Source: Paramecium tetraurelia (taxonomy: Eukaryota; Ciliophora; Oligohymenophorea; Peniculida; Parameciidae). Taken from it: DNA of 64,000 nt. The notes beneath the pieces are model-generated. The model was not told where the DNA came from. It searched no databases and saw only the letters and a list, made by a program, of their open reading frames with translations. The translations under genes and the position numbers were made by a program. Below are positions 50,873 to 63,125 of the stretch, piece after piece (the stretch's first letter is position 1; the number at the start of each line of letters is the position of its first letter). The stretch is taken from NCBI RefSeq assembly GCF_000165425.1, contig NW_001799620.1, positions 73,202 to 137,201 on the forward strand, written 5' to 3'.

Positions 50873-51598
50873 TCACTTCATTATCATTCCCACTATATTC
50901 ATTCCCCCCTTCGCCATTTCTCTTTTCAATTGTTATAGTTTCTTCTGATGTTCCCCTCTGCATTTGTAGAATCCCTGCAAATTAGTCAAAGACAAAACAA
51001 AACTTATGATTGGCAAAGGTAACTATACTCTATTTACAATCATACCCAGAATATTTTGAATCCAAAGAAGTCTCCAAGACACATTATGCACCAAAAGAGT
51101 GTTCCATAAATGAGACAAGCCCAGAAGAAATACCTGTCAACTTTATTTGATTATTCTTATGATTGAGTTTAGAACATCCATTTCTATTCACCCTTAATAT
51201 CCATCTCAATCCACCAACGCAATCCAATCAGTTTCAAGCCCAAATAATTTTTCAACGCCAGAAATTGTGCCAACTGCAGTAAAATAACTAAGGGATAAGC
51301 ATGAATAACATCCTGTAACAGGATAAATGTCAATCCTGGAATTGAAGTTAATGCCAAAGCAGCAGCACAATAATATGGATGAGCTGCCTCAGTAATATCA
51401 TACTCTTATATTAATAAATCTTTCTATGGAAAACATATACAACATATATACATTAGCTGTCTCCACTTCCTCTTCCTATTAGGTGTTCTAGTAGACAGCA
51501 TCATATTTGTCGACTGTCAAATCAACATCTGGTTCTACATGCTCAGTTAACTTCTTGGGTTATATGTTTATTTTAAAATCTAAGGAGTTAGATTCCAT
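50873..51598 (-). CDS. TVP23: TVP23/FAM18 Golgi membrane protein
   Basis: Conserved late-Golgi membrane protein involved in vesicle traffic. Introns 51424-51451 and 51023-51045 give 224 residues. Four hydrophobic segments and the family signatures are present: HPYYCAAALAL, FLALKNYLGLKLIGLRWW (human AVKNVTGRLMVGLRWW), the loop KWMFQTQSQEQSNKVDRYFFW, and the end SLTNLQGFYKCRGE (human VVLQGANLYGYIRCK). The cytosolic N terminus is acidic and variable. Confidence 0.9.
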
Positions 51599-52056
51599 TA
51601 AATATTTTATTTTTAAATTAATATTTCATTATTAAAACAACTCTTTATTCCAATGCTCTCTTCAATACACCTAACAACAATTCTAATAATATTTATTTAA
51701 TATCATAAATTTAAATAAATAATTGAGAAGATAAATCATATTTATTATGAATAGGAATTTATTTTCTTAAGATAAGATAGTTAAATAAAGTGCTTCATCT
51801 AATCTACTTGTTTGGATAACAAAGATAGTAGCGATTAAAAAATATAAAAAGAAATGTTACTTTTAGAATTCAATAATAGTTATTGATAATAATCTTTCAA
51901 ATTAGACTTTAAAAAAATGTACTAAATTTTCTTAATTATCAAAATACATTAACTAAATAATTACTTTTGACTCTTTCACTCTTATTATAAAATTTTGATT
52001 TATGGGTATATAATATAAATAGAATTTTCACTAAAATTAAAGTTAATTAATTAATA
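51599..52056. other. 458-bp intergenic region, nothing recognised
   Basis: Between TVP23 and the EF-hand gene, both minus. A+T-rich filler with no protein-like frame, repeats or RNA-like structure that I could see. Confidence 0.5.
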
Positions 52057-52770
52057 TCATTCGCAATATTATGTAGGATGCCTCCTAAAAGAAATACGGT
52101 TCTCTCCAAACCTCGAATTGGATGAAGAAGGTATTGTAATTGCAGTTGATATACTGTTATAATTTGTAGTACAAGTAGATTTTGCTCTTGGTAATCTCAA
52201 TGGACATTTTGATTATGGTCTTTGTTCGGTTATGGTGATCTCACGACTGAGGTTCATTAGTTTACTGAGAGGCTTTAATTTTTATTCAACAGGAAGTTAT
52301 TTGTCTTCAATCTGTGATAAGAGCCTACCTCTTTCACTTAAGTAATGGACTTAATTTAAGACTTTAGTAATTTCGGTAGGAAAGTAATGTTGGGGATTTC
52401 TTTCATTAGAGTTACGAATTAGTTTTCTGATAAATAGTTTTGATTTTTCAGATAAAACACACTATTTGAATTATTCGGTTGTTATAAAACGACCGCTTTT
52501 GCAATTGGCTTACTTGATGTAACATGTCAATTCCTGTTCATTGATGCTGATTCCATATTTATTAAGAAGCGAAAGCAATTCAAATTTTTAAATCCTTCCT
52601 TTTCCTTCCTGATCAAATTTAGCAAAGAGTTCTGCTAGTTCTTATTTGTATTCCTGAATATGATATTAAAATACTTCTTCCTATGGATCTACGATGTATT
52701 AACTATTGACGGATTTACGAAATCTTTGGAGTAGCCATTGTTTGACAGTATGAGTTCGTAATTTAAACAT
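52057..52770 (-). CDS. EF-hand protein (237 aa)
   Basis: Intronless. A calmodulin-like EF-hand pair occupies about residues 45-110: LFAKFDQEGKGRIQKFELLSLL has a plausible loop (Asp, Glu, Lys, Gly, Ile, Glu), and the second (KQANCKSGRFITTEQFKQC) is degenerate. The flanks are basic and polar. Probably a calcium-responsive adaptor; no target can be named. Its ATG lies only 10 bp from the ATG of PIG-M on the opposite strand, and there is no other in-frame Met until the C-terminal half, so the start is well fixed. Confidence 0.72.
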
Positions 52771-52780
52771 TAATTAATTT
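52771..52780. promoter_or_regulatory. 10-bp spacer between two divergent start codons
   Basis: Only TAATTAATTT separates the ATG of the EF-hand gene (minus) from the ATG of PIG-M (plus). Transcription signals of each gene must overlap the other's coding sequence, or one start is used differently from what I infer. Confidence 0.6.
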
Positions 52781-53967
52781 ATGAGTCCAAAAATTGCAAT
52801 TATCATAGGGCTTCTAATAAGACTAGGATTAATTGCTTATGCTGAGATCTAGGATAAATATTTCAATCTCAAATACACAGACATAGATTATTCAGTATCT
52901 ATAGCATCTTATGTAGGTGTACTCTGATGGAGCTTAATATGTTGTGGATGGTGGTTCACCGTATGATAGACACACCTACAGATATTCACCTATTCTAGCA
53001 TACATTTTAATACCCAATGTGTGGATTTCATCATTCGGAAAGATTCTGTTCAGCTTCGTCGATATGTTAGCATGTTACTTTATGTAAAAAATGGTCAAGT
53101 CTACATTTTTATTGAATTTGTGGATTTTCAATCCTCTCACAATCTAAGTGTCAACCAGGGGATCATCAGACACCATAATCGTGCTCTTAATTTATGTCAT
53201 GCTGTATTTACTGAAGAAAGAGAGATATACATGGGCTGCAATCATATATGGATTCATGGTTCATTTGCGCATCTATCCAATAATATACGCAATCCCATTG
53301 TACTTCTTTATCGATTCTCATCAACCTGAAAGAATGTAAGATAAATGATATATTAAGATATTTGGGTGTAATTAGTAAGAATAAAGTGAAATTTGCCTTG
53401 ATTTCAGGTGGGTTGTTCATAGCCTTATTGATATTTTTCCACTTTATATACGAGGATTTCCTATTCCAAACATATCTATATCATTTTACAAGGAAGGACA
53501 ATAGACATAATTTCTCTCCTTATTTTTATCAGATTTATTTAAGTTTTGAATCCATCACCAGGACTCAAGCAACATTAACATTCTTACCATAATTTTTGAT
53601 AGTTCTATTGGCAGGATTGAAATATTACAGAGATTTACCATTTGCTATGTTGATTCAAACTCTTGGGTTTGTTGTATTTAACAAAGTGTAAACAGCTTAA
53701 TATTTTGTGTGGTGGATTGCCTTGATCCCATTGGCACTCCAAAATACCAAGATGAGCAATAAGGAGATCTTGATGTTGTCGATTACTTGGCTGATTTTGG
53801 AAGTGCAATGGAATTTTGGATCGTATTATCTGGAGATCTAAGGGTATGATGTATTTACAATGATCTTTATTTAATGCGTGATATTCTTTTTGGCGAATAC
53901 GTATTTGATGGTCAAAGTTATTGAGAATCGCAAGGCGAGTGAGTTTTATAAGATTAAAATGGATTGA
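52781..53967 (+). CDS. PIGM: GPI mannosyltransferase 1 (PIG-M)
   Basis: Adds the first mannose to the GPI anchor precursor in the ER lumen. Introns 52895-52916 and 53336-53357 give 380 residues. Family motifs in order: [16 protein letters not shown] containing the DxD-type catalytic motif (Asp-Ile-Asp) after the first helix, [72 protein letters not shown]. About ten hydrophobic segments, as expected. GPI anchoring fits an organism with abundant surface antigens. Converges with the ankyrin-like gene (56 bp between stops). Confidence 0.95.
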
Positions 53968-54023
53968 ATGACTGAAAATATCATATAATATCAATAATTT
54001 ATACATATCTCATTGTGATTTAC

Positions 54024-54766
54024 TCAATCCAATATGTTACTAGGGGCGGTGTACTCTAGTATTCTATTAAAGTTTAACAAGAAGTCTCCGTAACCTTCAG
54101 GAGTTTGCAAGTACTTCATTTGTAATAGGTATTATAGTAAGAGGATGTTTTTGAATCTAAAATAATGAGTAGCAGTAAGCTTGTCTCTTTTCAACTAGAA
54201 TATTGAGGACTAAACCACATCTCGATTATCGCTGTAGCTTTTAAACTTGACTCCCGTGGAATCATGTTCCACTTTGAGGTTGTTGGCATAACAATCAATC
54301 AAGGATGAGGACGATCTTTCGATAATAAAGTAGGCTCCTCTAGAGCATAGTATTTCTACAAAGTCATTTAAATTGTATTTGATGGCATATTATAGAAATG
54401 TTTAATCCTGGAATTGATGCACAGGTTTGTTAATGTCCTAAAGATTACAAGTCTATATACTTTTCCGAATTCGTCACATAATAACTTAAAGCTCTCAAAA
54501 TCATTATTAAGAAAGGCAGTTGATAGTAATGTGTATTGAGAGAGTGGATGTTCAAGCAGGAGATCCTTTTCATAGAGATCTCTCATTAGGTCGTGATTGC
54601 TGTATCTGACTGCATACATTCCGAGTGTCCAATAATTTGGAGCAACGAGACTCTAAATATAATCCCTATGGTTTTTTATGAACTCGATTAATTCTTAAGT
54701 CTTATTCTATTCAATTAAATTGAAAAGATGAGTTTTCAAGTTTTTTGGAGCAGAAACAAGACTCAT
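54024..54766 (-). CDS. Ankyrin-repeat-like protein (239 aa)
   Basis: A 23-nt intron (54438-54460) leaves exactly 240 codons. Residues 15-150 contain three or four weak ankyrin-type helix pairs (NYWTLGMYAVRYSNHDLMRDLY, LSTAFLNNDFESFKLLCDEFG, TFLQYAIKYNLNDFVEILCSRGA). The second half is helical with no clear repeat. No signal peptide. Its start is 40 bp from that of the giant type I membrane gene on the other strand. Confidence 0.65.
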
Positions 54767-54806
54767 TCTTGATTTTATTTATATAATATCGAGCAAATAA
54801 TTAATT
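54767..54806. promoter_or_regulatory. 40-bp divergent promoter region
   Basis: The entire distance between the start codons of the ankyrin-like gene (minus) and the giant membrane protein (plus). A/T-rich with no obvious motif. Confidence 0.55.
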
Positions 54807-57800
54807 ATGATTTTAATAGTTCTTGGTTTCATAGTTCAAGTCTACTCCTAAACGAGAATAGAATTAGGCGAGACCTATAATGAGTACTCTATTTCATAAA
54901 AATTCAAATAGTGCTATTATGCCTTGGCAAGAAGATTAGAATTACAAATATTATGAAATTTTTATAACAGATTAGTTTCCATTTCTAGATCTAATCATTG
55001 TAGTGAAATAACAATCTACAACTGGAAATCCAGATATATATATTTCTTCCTAAAATCCAAAGCCTAATAGAACAAATTCTGAAATCATATGTGATTCTTA
55101 AGGAATGGGTACTATAATTAATAAATTGTTGTAGATATTTGTATACTACAATATCCAAGCAAGCAGACTTATTATTTGGCTGTGTATTGTGAGGAATATT
55201 GTCGATATAATTTAAAAGTTGTTTGTCAAAATGATTTAAAGATGAGTAATTGTAAGTATCCTAATCTGAATTATAGCCGATGATTTGGAGTTCAAGCTCA
55301 ATAATACCAGTTGGATTGAAGTAGTTAGAATCTCTATAGATTAATTAAAAATATAGGAGATTAAATAAGATTACAACTTAGAGGTTTCTATAAAAGTGAA
55401 AAATGTTGAAATTCTGCAGGAATCTTTCCAAACTTATATGAATTCGGGGTATGAAAAGCCAACCCTCCAAAAGTATGAATATAAGGGTTAGGATACATTC
55501 TCTGGGATTTAAAAGTTTAAAATTCAAAATATAAAGGCAGATTAATGTTATACACTTTTGGTTGAAGCGCAATAAGGAGCATTGGTATAGATAAAAACAA
55601 GAACTTATGGATAGACAAGGTTTATTAATGTAGGAGAATCTATTGAAGATGTGATCTCAGAAAATTAATTTCAATTCTATGTGCTCAATGTTACAACTGA
55701 GCAAGAACTGTTCTAATAAGGAGAATTAATCTTGAATATTTAATTGATATCCTTTAAAGGATACACTGAGATGTATGTTAATCTTGATGAGAATCCACCA
55801 GAATTAGAAAGTTATCAATGGAAATTACGTGATGGAGTTTCAGATGATCTGATTATTACTAATGAAGATTTGATACGATTGGATGCTAAAGGATCTTATG
55901 TTTATATTGCAATTTTTGCAAAAGAATCCATTGCCACATTTGAATTGAAAACATAAATGTTGAATCCAGATTTAATGGTTATGGAATTAAATAAGCCAGC
56001 TATAAGGAAGATGAGCAAATCAAAATACCATCAATATAGATTCTTTATTAAAAGCAATAAATAATAAAGTGTTAGTGTGAGTTTAAGAAATATAAGAGGA
56101 GATGCTGATATAATTCTAAAATTATGCAATGAATTTTGGACTTGTAAGTTTAATGAAGATGAATAGAGTCTTATTAAATCCTAGGATTTCAAAAATCATA
56201 ATACACAATACTTCTACTCTTTAAAGTAAGACACAATTATATTATAATAGTCCTGGAAATGACATAATTCTTTTTGATTATCAACCAGCTAATTGTAGGG
56301 AATATGAAAATTTTCACATGTGTTTCTATGCGATCATAATTATTCCAGGGGAGGATAATGTTGAAGATGAATTAACCTATTCTGTTTTAATCACTACTAA
56401 ACAAGATAACATTCTATTAATAGAAAACACTCCTATTAAATAGTTTGTATTCCATGAATTCTACAACTATTACAAATTTATAGTAAACGATGGTGATCTT
56501 ATTTAAAGATTGTTCATTTAATTAACACCCATTTAGGGTTATCCCAGGATATTTTCATCTAAAACTCAGATGTATCCAACAAAAGAACAGAATGACAACC
56601 AAGGTGTTTAGAATCTCATCGTTTATGGAGCTAAAAGTAATGGAGCACCAATTAATGGAACAGTATACATTGGAGTCTACGGGGAGACAGCTAGTTAATA
56701 TATTATCACTGCAATCGTATTCAGAGAACAAGATGATTGGGGAACGATTGGTAAATATGCCCATTAATATATACAATTACTTGAAGGTTATCCTTAAGAA
56801 ATTAATACCTAACATTCAACTGATGTTCAACTTTTCAAAATTGATCTGAGTGGATATAGTAATCAAAATGCAATATCTCATAATCAGGTAAAGGTGTAAT
56901 TGAGGATTAATTCTGGTGAATTTGAAATTTATGGATTTGATCATCCCGAAATCGATCTCAATAAAGCCATTCTAAAAGGATCAAACTCATTAATACTCAC
57001 AGATCAAATCGAGAAATATCCATAATATTTATATGTGAGGGTGTAAGTTAATGCATCCTCAAGTTATCCCTTATACTCATATACTATTCATTACAGAGAG
57101 AGTTCTTAGCCAATTGAATTGGTTGTGGGGGATAGTTACTAAGGTTTCATTGAAAAGTCTGAGAAATAAATATTCTTCGTAAACTTTTATAAAATGGAAG
57201 ACTTAGAGATTAATCTTCATGCCGAATTCTTTGATTAAACTATAATATGGGCTACTATATATCTTAATGATGATATTATTGATATGAAATAGCAAAGTCT
57301 TATACTAAATAGTGATTAAATCAAATTCGATAAATGCAGAAAAACTGAAGAAATAGTTTAATGTGTACTTGCTATCCATGTGGAATCAAAATAGGATACT
57401 TACTTTACCTTAATTGTCTCAAAGGAGTTCTAAATCATTAAACTATATAACGATGAGAGAATTACAAAAGCAATCAAGAATGACTACAATTATTTCACAT
57501 TTCTATTAACAGATGAGACAGAAATAGCTGTGTTTTCTCCTATGACCAATATCAGAATTTTGGTTAGTATTATATAGTTAGATCCACCAACTCTTGAATA
57601 GTTTCCTACTAATGATGATAATTCCTTGTTTCAATCCTTAAATGATGACATCGAAATTGAAAGCTCTGTGTTTATATCATAATAGGAAGTACTAAAGGCG
57701 AATTGTGATAAAACTCCTTGCTATGCAGCAGTAACTTGCATTAATTTAAATTCAGCAAATAATCATTCTACAGTATACTCTATCTCCCGTTCTTCTGGAG

Positions 57801-60231
57801 TATTCAAATTAGATGAAGGATTTGTTTATACCGGGCTATTTAAAGGAGGTTAAATGAAGTATTTTAAAGTTACGAACATTAACGAAGCAGTGGGATTGTA
57901 AATTCTTGTTTAGTCAAAAAATAAGGGGCATGTTCTGATAATTGCTAGCATCAATTAAATGCCTACAGGATATACTTATGAATTTACTTCAACCATTAAT
58001 ATTGGTGACTTTATAATGATCCCTCCAAAAAAGGATTCATCACAAATTGTCACTTACTAGTATATAATATTCAAACTATTATAGTATTGGCGTTAATGCT
58101 CCTACTCAATCAATTATCTCGGTTTAGGTAAAGACAGGGATTGCTCGTTTTTATCACATTTCAACTTCAAAATCATTTGTTCACACTTACCCTTGGGATT
58201 CAAAAACTTATCTGACATTTTTTCAAGGTTATCCAGCGGATTTTGTAATTCTAATGAGTTCCAGTGTTATGAATGAACACTTAAAGCCTAAGATTCATAT
58301 CTGCTCCTATCAAATGAAAGAACTACCAGATGTTATGAATTCTATACCAACAGAGTACTTTTATTTATATTTAGATATCATTGGAAGATGGATGATTATT
58401 ATTTGGAAATCAGAAGCGATTAAGAGCATTTTTGTTCCCGTTGCTTTATGATGATTTATGTGGAAAATAACTATTAAGACGCTTTTATAACTTTTACAAT
58501 CGCTAGAAAAGATGCTTAAATTTAATTATTTGATAATGTGGAGATTAAGCATAAGCTTAAAACTAATGAATCTTAAAATTATGTCTATCTTCCAAGGTTT
58601 GACAACGAGTTCTATTTGTAACTTACTGTTTTTTATGGAAAAATTTATATTTTCAATAATATAAACTATGAAGATCTGAATTTTACGAATTGTCTTCTTG
58701 TCCTTGATGAAAAGGATGGATTATTTGATCATTAGTAAAATTAAATAGAAAGTCTTGAAGGCATTCATGCCAATCGAACGATACTCATAGATTCTTATAA
58801 AAACTCTACTTCTTCAGTTGTTTAATTAAAGGTGTTTTCCAATTTCACAAATGAATCTGTTTATAAAATTGAAATCATAGATAAAAATCAGGCTGTGCAA
58901 TTGAAGTTAGGGCAACCAGAGAAATTCTAAGTTGTTTAAAATAATTATATTCAAACTTACTTTGTTATTCCAAATGGAGTGGATAATTCAAGTGATGATT
59001 ATTATTCAATAACGCTTGAATCAGTAAGGCATTTACACTTATCAAATCATGTATTAGAATTCACTTTGAGGCATGATAGATACAACAATCCTGATATATT
59101 ATCAGATCATCATGATTTTGTTGATGCTTAAATCTCTATTTTTCAAGAAATAGACGACATCACTTATATCTAAATACCAAGCATAGCAGGCACCTACTTT
59201 CTCACTATTAATTCTGTCTTTGCCTCTTCTTCAACCATCTATGTTACCTTGGGGAATAAAGACTAGAATATTTTATCACCAAAAACTTAGAGATTAGTAA
59301 GAACCAAAGTTGGAGAATAAAAAGTATGGGAAATTCATCTAAAGTCACTCTCCTAACTATTTGTCTAAATCTAATTGTGTGGAGGAATTGTGCATGCATA
59401 TGGAAGCTCCTCAAGAGATGATCTTACAAAGGGTCTTTACAGGGACAAAATTGAATCTGTACACAATAAGCAATTATCTGGAACAATCCCATCTGTTTAA
59501 CCAGAGTTTTATTACTTAAATACTCAAACTATTAAAAATACCACCTAAACAGATTTTGTATCTTACATATTATATATTGATATTCTAAAATTAGATACTA
59601 TTGTACCTGTAGATCATTTTTATCCAGGCAATGGTGGAGAGTTCAAACTATCTATAGTAGAAAATCATTTGCATTTTGATTTCTCACCAATTTAATCTTC
59701 TGAGAAAACCAGCTAAGATTACGTACTGTAAAGCATCAAATATACATTCATCTATTAAAATTAGAGTATAAATGATAACTCACAATTGGATAAATGCAAT
59801 TTGAATGCACAATACAATTCATTAATTGTAAAAAGAATTTAACATGACCCATAAAATATCCTAACTCAACGAGTTTATATTGGAGAAGATGAATATCAAA
59901 AAATATCAGCTTCAATTCAAGCCAGAGGTAATTTAATATATGTACTCTTTTAGTAACTATCAAAACTAATCATTATGAAACCGTGCAACTATCATACTTT
60001 TATAATACTCAAATTTTAGAATAAAATGTCATTACCTATAATATTTATTATGAAAATAGAAGAGGAATTATTATCATAACCCTTTCATTGTTATTATTGG
60101 CATTATTCTTGTTGATCATAAAATATCGAGATCTTAGATTAATGTAAAATATACTATCTAATTTCATAGTGCTAAATATGAAGCCTAAACTTAATAGCCT
60201 ATTCCTTAACCAGAATAATCAATTGAAATGA
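54807..60231 (+). CDS. Giant type I membrane protein with repeated beta-rich ectodomains
   Basis: About 1,750 residues. Starts with a signal peptide (MILIVLGFIVQVYS) and has one transmembrane helix near the end (GIIIITLSLLLLALFLLIIK) with a 35-residue cytoplasmic tail. Introns at 54884-54911, 55109-55134, 55252-55276 and about 56227-56251 restore the frame at the 5' end; others are likely later. The ectodomain repeats a module of about 140-170 residues, each with a hydrophobic, acidic beta-strand pattern around phrases like YFYSL, YKFIVND, CYTLLVEAQQGALVQI and conserved aromatic and Asp residues; few cysteines. The pattern recalls secreted pre-peptidase-type beta-sandwich repeats, but this is a guess. 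Probably a surface or secretory-granule protein. Confidence 0.7.
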
Positions 60232-60474
60232 ATTATACAAATTTCAGATCAGGTTGATCTTTGTGAATTTAAATTTAATTAACAAAATATTATTAATTTC
60301 AACTCAATTTAATAGTAATTTTACAGAATAAATTACTCTAACAAGAGAAAATATAGAGTTTAAAGTAGCATATAATATTTTAATTATGAAATTAAGAAAG
60401 GAATAATTAAATACTTTAATTACAATTCTTCTAAGAGTTATTTTAACTTTATAATCATTAATTTGATTACAAAA

Positions 60475-62991
60475 TCAGTCCTAAGATTCTGACATTTAAG
60501 AATCTAAATCTTTTTCTGAATGCTATTCATCCTCATCATCATTAATGTCTTCTTCCTCATGAATTTTTTCAGCATATAGTGATTCTGTTTTGTGCTAAAT
60601 GCCAACGAGTTTTTCTAAGTCCATAATTCTCTTATGTGAAAATAGAATAGATTGTCTAAATTTTATTCAATTGAATACTAAATCTGCAGCTTCTCTCTAT
60701 TTAATGCTTCGATCTCTCTCATGAGTTTGTAATTCTCATTTTTCTCTTCATGCAATCTCTCCTTCAATTTACCATGAAATACTTTGAGCATCGGTTGCAG
60801 CTCTCTGATATTGGTAATGTTATCGTTGTTGATTTTCTCATTCATTGCTTTTAATTCTTCCTAGATTTTGAGTATTATGATTACTTCAGTCTTCTTTATT
60901 AATTCCTTATACTCAGCCAATGAATCTTAAAGCTATTTGATGGATGTTGTATATAATGTACTCATAGCTGCTACATTATCGCTTGCACTCATTCTGGTTT
61001 TGTATTTCTCATCTAAGTTTACAAACTATTTCGATTTCTCATCATAGATGTCTGGAGGTTCATAAAGTTATCCCATGCCAGCTCTGGCAAGAACATTAGA
61101 TACTGATTTACTGACTTCATCTCCTTGGAGGAGCTAAGCTGTTACATTATCAAACCTTTAGAGATTTTTAATTCGTGAGCATTATGTCTTTTGGAAGGTA
61201 AGGACCATTATTCTACCCCAGATTCAAACTGTACAATCCCCCCTACTTGCTTGGCTTCTCTTAAGTTCTCATAATTAATAATATTAATATAAATATTGGT
61301 ATATCATTAGAATATATTGTCTTTGAAGTAGTTTTCTTTGCTCCTTAGGGTTTGTTAATGAGCATTCTATGGTCTTTTTTCGTACACTGCTCTTTGAATT
61401 TCTCTTCTCTAATTATCTTTGGATGGAATTTGGACACGTTCAGGTTTCTCATAGTATAAATCAGGATCATAGGATTTGGGAATGAAGGGAGCTCTTTTTG
61501 GATGTTGAATAGGCTCAGATTACTTATCTCTTATCTATATCATATTGATAGGATTTATACATTCTCACTGTCATAATTGGGTATGTGGTAAGTTGGAGTA
61601 TCTAACTAAGAGGGATGCTTAGTCTATTAGAAATCAGGATGATTTGGTTATTTTCTTTGTGGTTTTTCATAAGAGTATTAGTCTTATTCATCCTCAATTT
61701 AATCTCTGTAATACTATTCTGGGATGAAAGGAGCAGGCCTTGATTAAGGTGGATGGGGTAGTAATGGTGGTTAGTATGGTTAGTTAGGGTTGATCTAATG
61801 TTGTTGTAGGTGGGGATGTAATTGATGCTGATTGAATAAATCTTGTGGTACTTGAGGTACTTAAGGAATTAAGTGAGGAGGTAGTTAATTTTATGGATTT
61901 GCAAATTAATGTTAATAAGCAGGAGGAGGTGGTGAATCAAATTGTGGTGGTGATGGTGGTAATGGGGAATTCAGGGAGGCTTAAGCATAAAATTATTAAG
62001 GAGGGGGAGGCATTGCCATTGTTGGAAAGTCTTTGGGTGTGTAATTAAAAGGTTGCAAGGGAAGATGAGGAGGTGGTGGAGGTATAGGAATATCCATTGG
62101 CTTATTCAAAACTCTAGGAGGGGAGGATTAGAGTTGGGATCTTATTGATGTTAATGGGGCTTGTTAATAAGAAGGAACTGTTGGCATTCTGGTTATTTAA
62201 GTAGGGGCAGGAATCATCTACATTTGAGAAGGTCTTGGAATAACAGTTTATTATAAAAGAGGGGGTTATTGGACAACAGTTGGTACAAGGTGAACTTCTT
62301 TTGGAGGGGATAGTCGAACGGTTCGTTCTGGTGAAATAGTTTCTGTAGTGACTGGCACATATTCTGTTATTTCATGTGTAACAGGAACTTGAATTTTTTT
62401 GATTCTTGTTTCATATTCAATTATCTTCTTTTCGACTGGTATGTATTCTGTAATGGTTTCTGGTTACAAGTTAGTGAAATCGGCTAAGGACTATTGTTGT
62501 TACATCATCATATCTCTTCGAGCTTGTTCTGATTAAGCTGTTTAATTGACCATCAGATTTTGCAATTAATTTTAGAGTAGATAATTATGATGATGCATCT
62601 ATAGCATCTATTGAAATTATTCGTTCCATTATTGTTACATCATGTGTTGTTAAAGATTTTATGACATTTACCTCTATCTTAACTATTAATCATCACCTTG
62701 TAGTTAAATTGGTTATTATTAATATTAAGGATACAGAGCTTATTGTGCTTATTAAAATTATTGAGGCTATTGCAATTATTGGGGCTATTGCAATTGTTGT
62801 TGCATTTAATAATTTTGATTTGATGCTATTGGATTTTAGATTTGTGTGACTGAGGGTGGGTAGAAATTGATTGGCTATGGCTAGATGTTAAGTTGACTTG
62901 GTTGCTGAATTAACTAGGACTCAACAGTCTAACTGGTGTATTGAGGTAGTTGAGACATTTGTTATGGTTACTGTTAATTAAATTAAAACAT
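60475..62991 (-). CDS. Gln/Pro-rich protein with alveolin-like charged repeat and C-terminal coiled coil
   Basis: Removing three introns (26, 29 and 23 nt) leaves a whole number of codons (813), but one in-frame TGA remains at 61304-61306 and no canonical intron removes it. The N-terminal 120 residues are Gln-rich, then comes an alveolin/epiplasmin-like Val/Pro/Glu/Lys block (ETITEYIPVEKKIIEYETRI, VTHEITEYVPVTTETI), then a Pro-rich region (IPIPPPPPHLP), then a conserved-looking segment (LREAKQVGGIVQFESG) and a coiled coil with an acidic end. Alveolins support the pellicle of ciliates and apicomplexans, so a cortical scaffold is likely. The TGA means either a split into two genes, a missed intron, a sequence error or readthrough. 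Divergent from the kinesin-like gene (134 bp). Confidence 0.65.
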
Positions 62992-63125
62992 GCTTTTGCT
63001 CAGTTGAGTATTTTTGTTATAATTAATAAACTTATATATTGTTTTATAGTTTTTAACCCTTCATAATAGTTTTAGATAATGTATATGTATTACACTTCCA
63101 TTACACCAATATAATAATTATAATA

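Noticed and set aside
49264-50938. Plus-strand standard-code frames of 105 and 116 codons
   Set aside because: They are antisense shadows of the 756-residue coiled-coil gene; composition is Phe/Leu/Ile-rich as expected for the complement of Lys/Glu/Gln codons.
61750-62350. G/T-rich stretch with many TGG/GGT triplets on the plus strand, resembling telomere-like or microsatellite DNA
   Set aside because: It is the complement of Pro-rich coding sequence (CCA/CCT codons) of the minus-strand gene and has no regular repeat unit.
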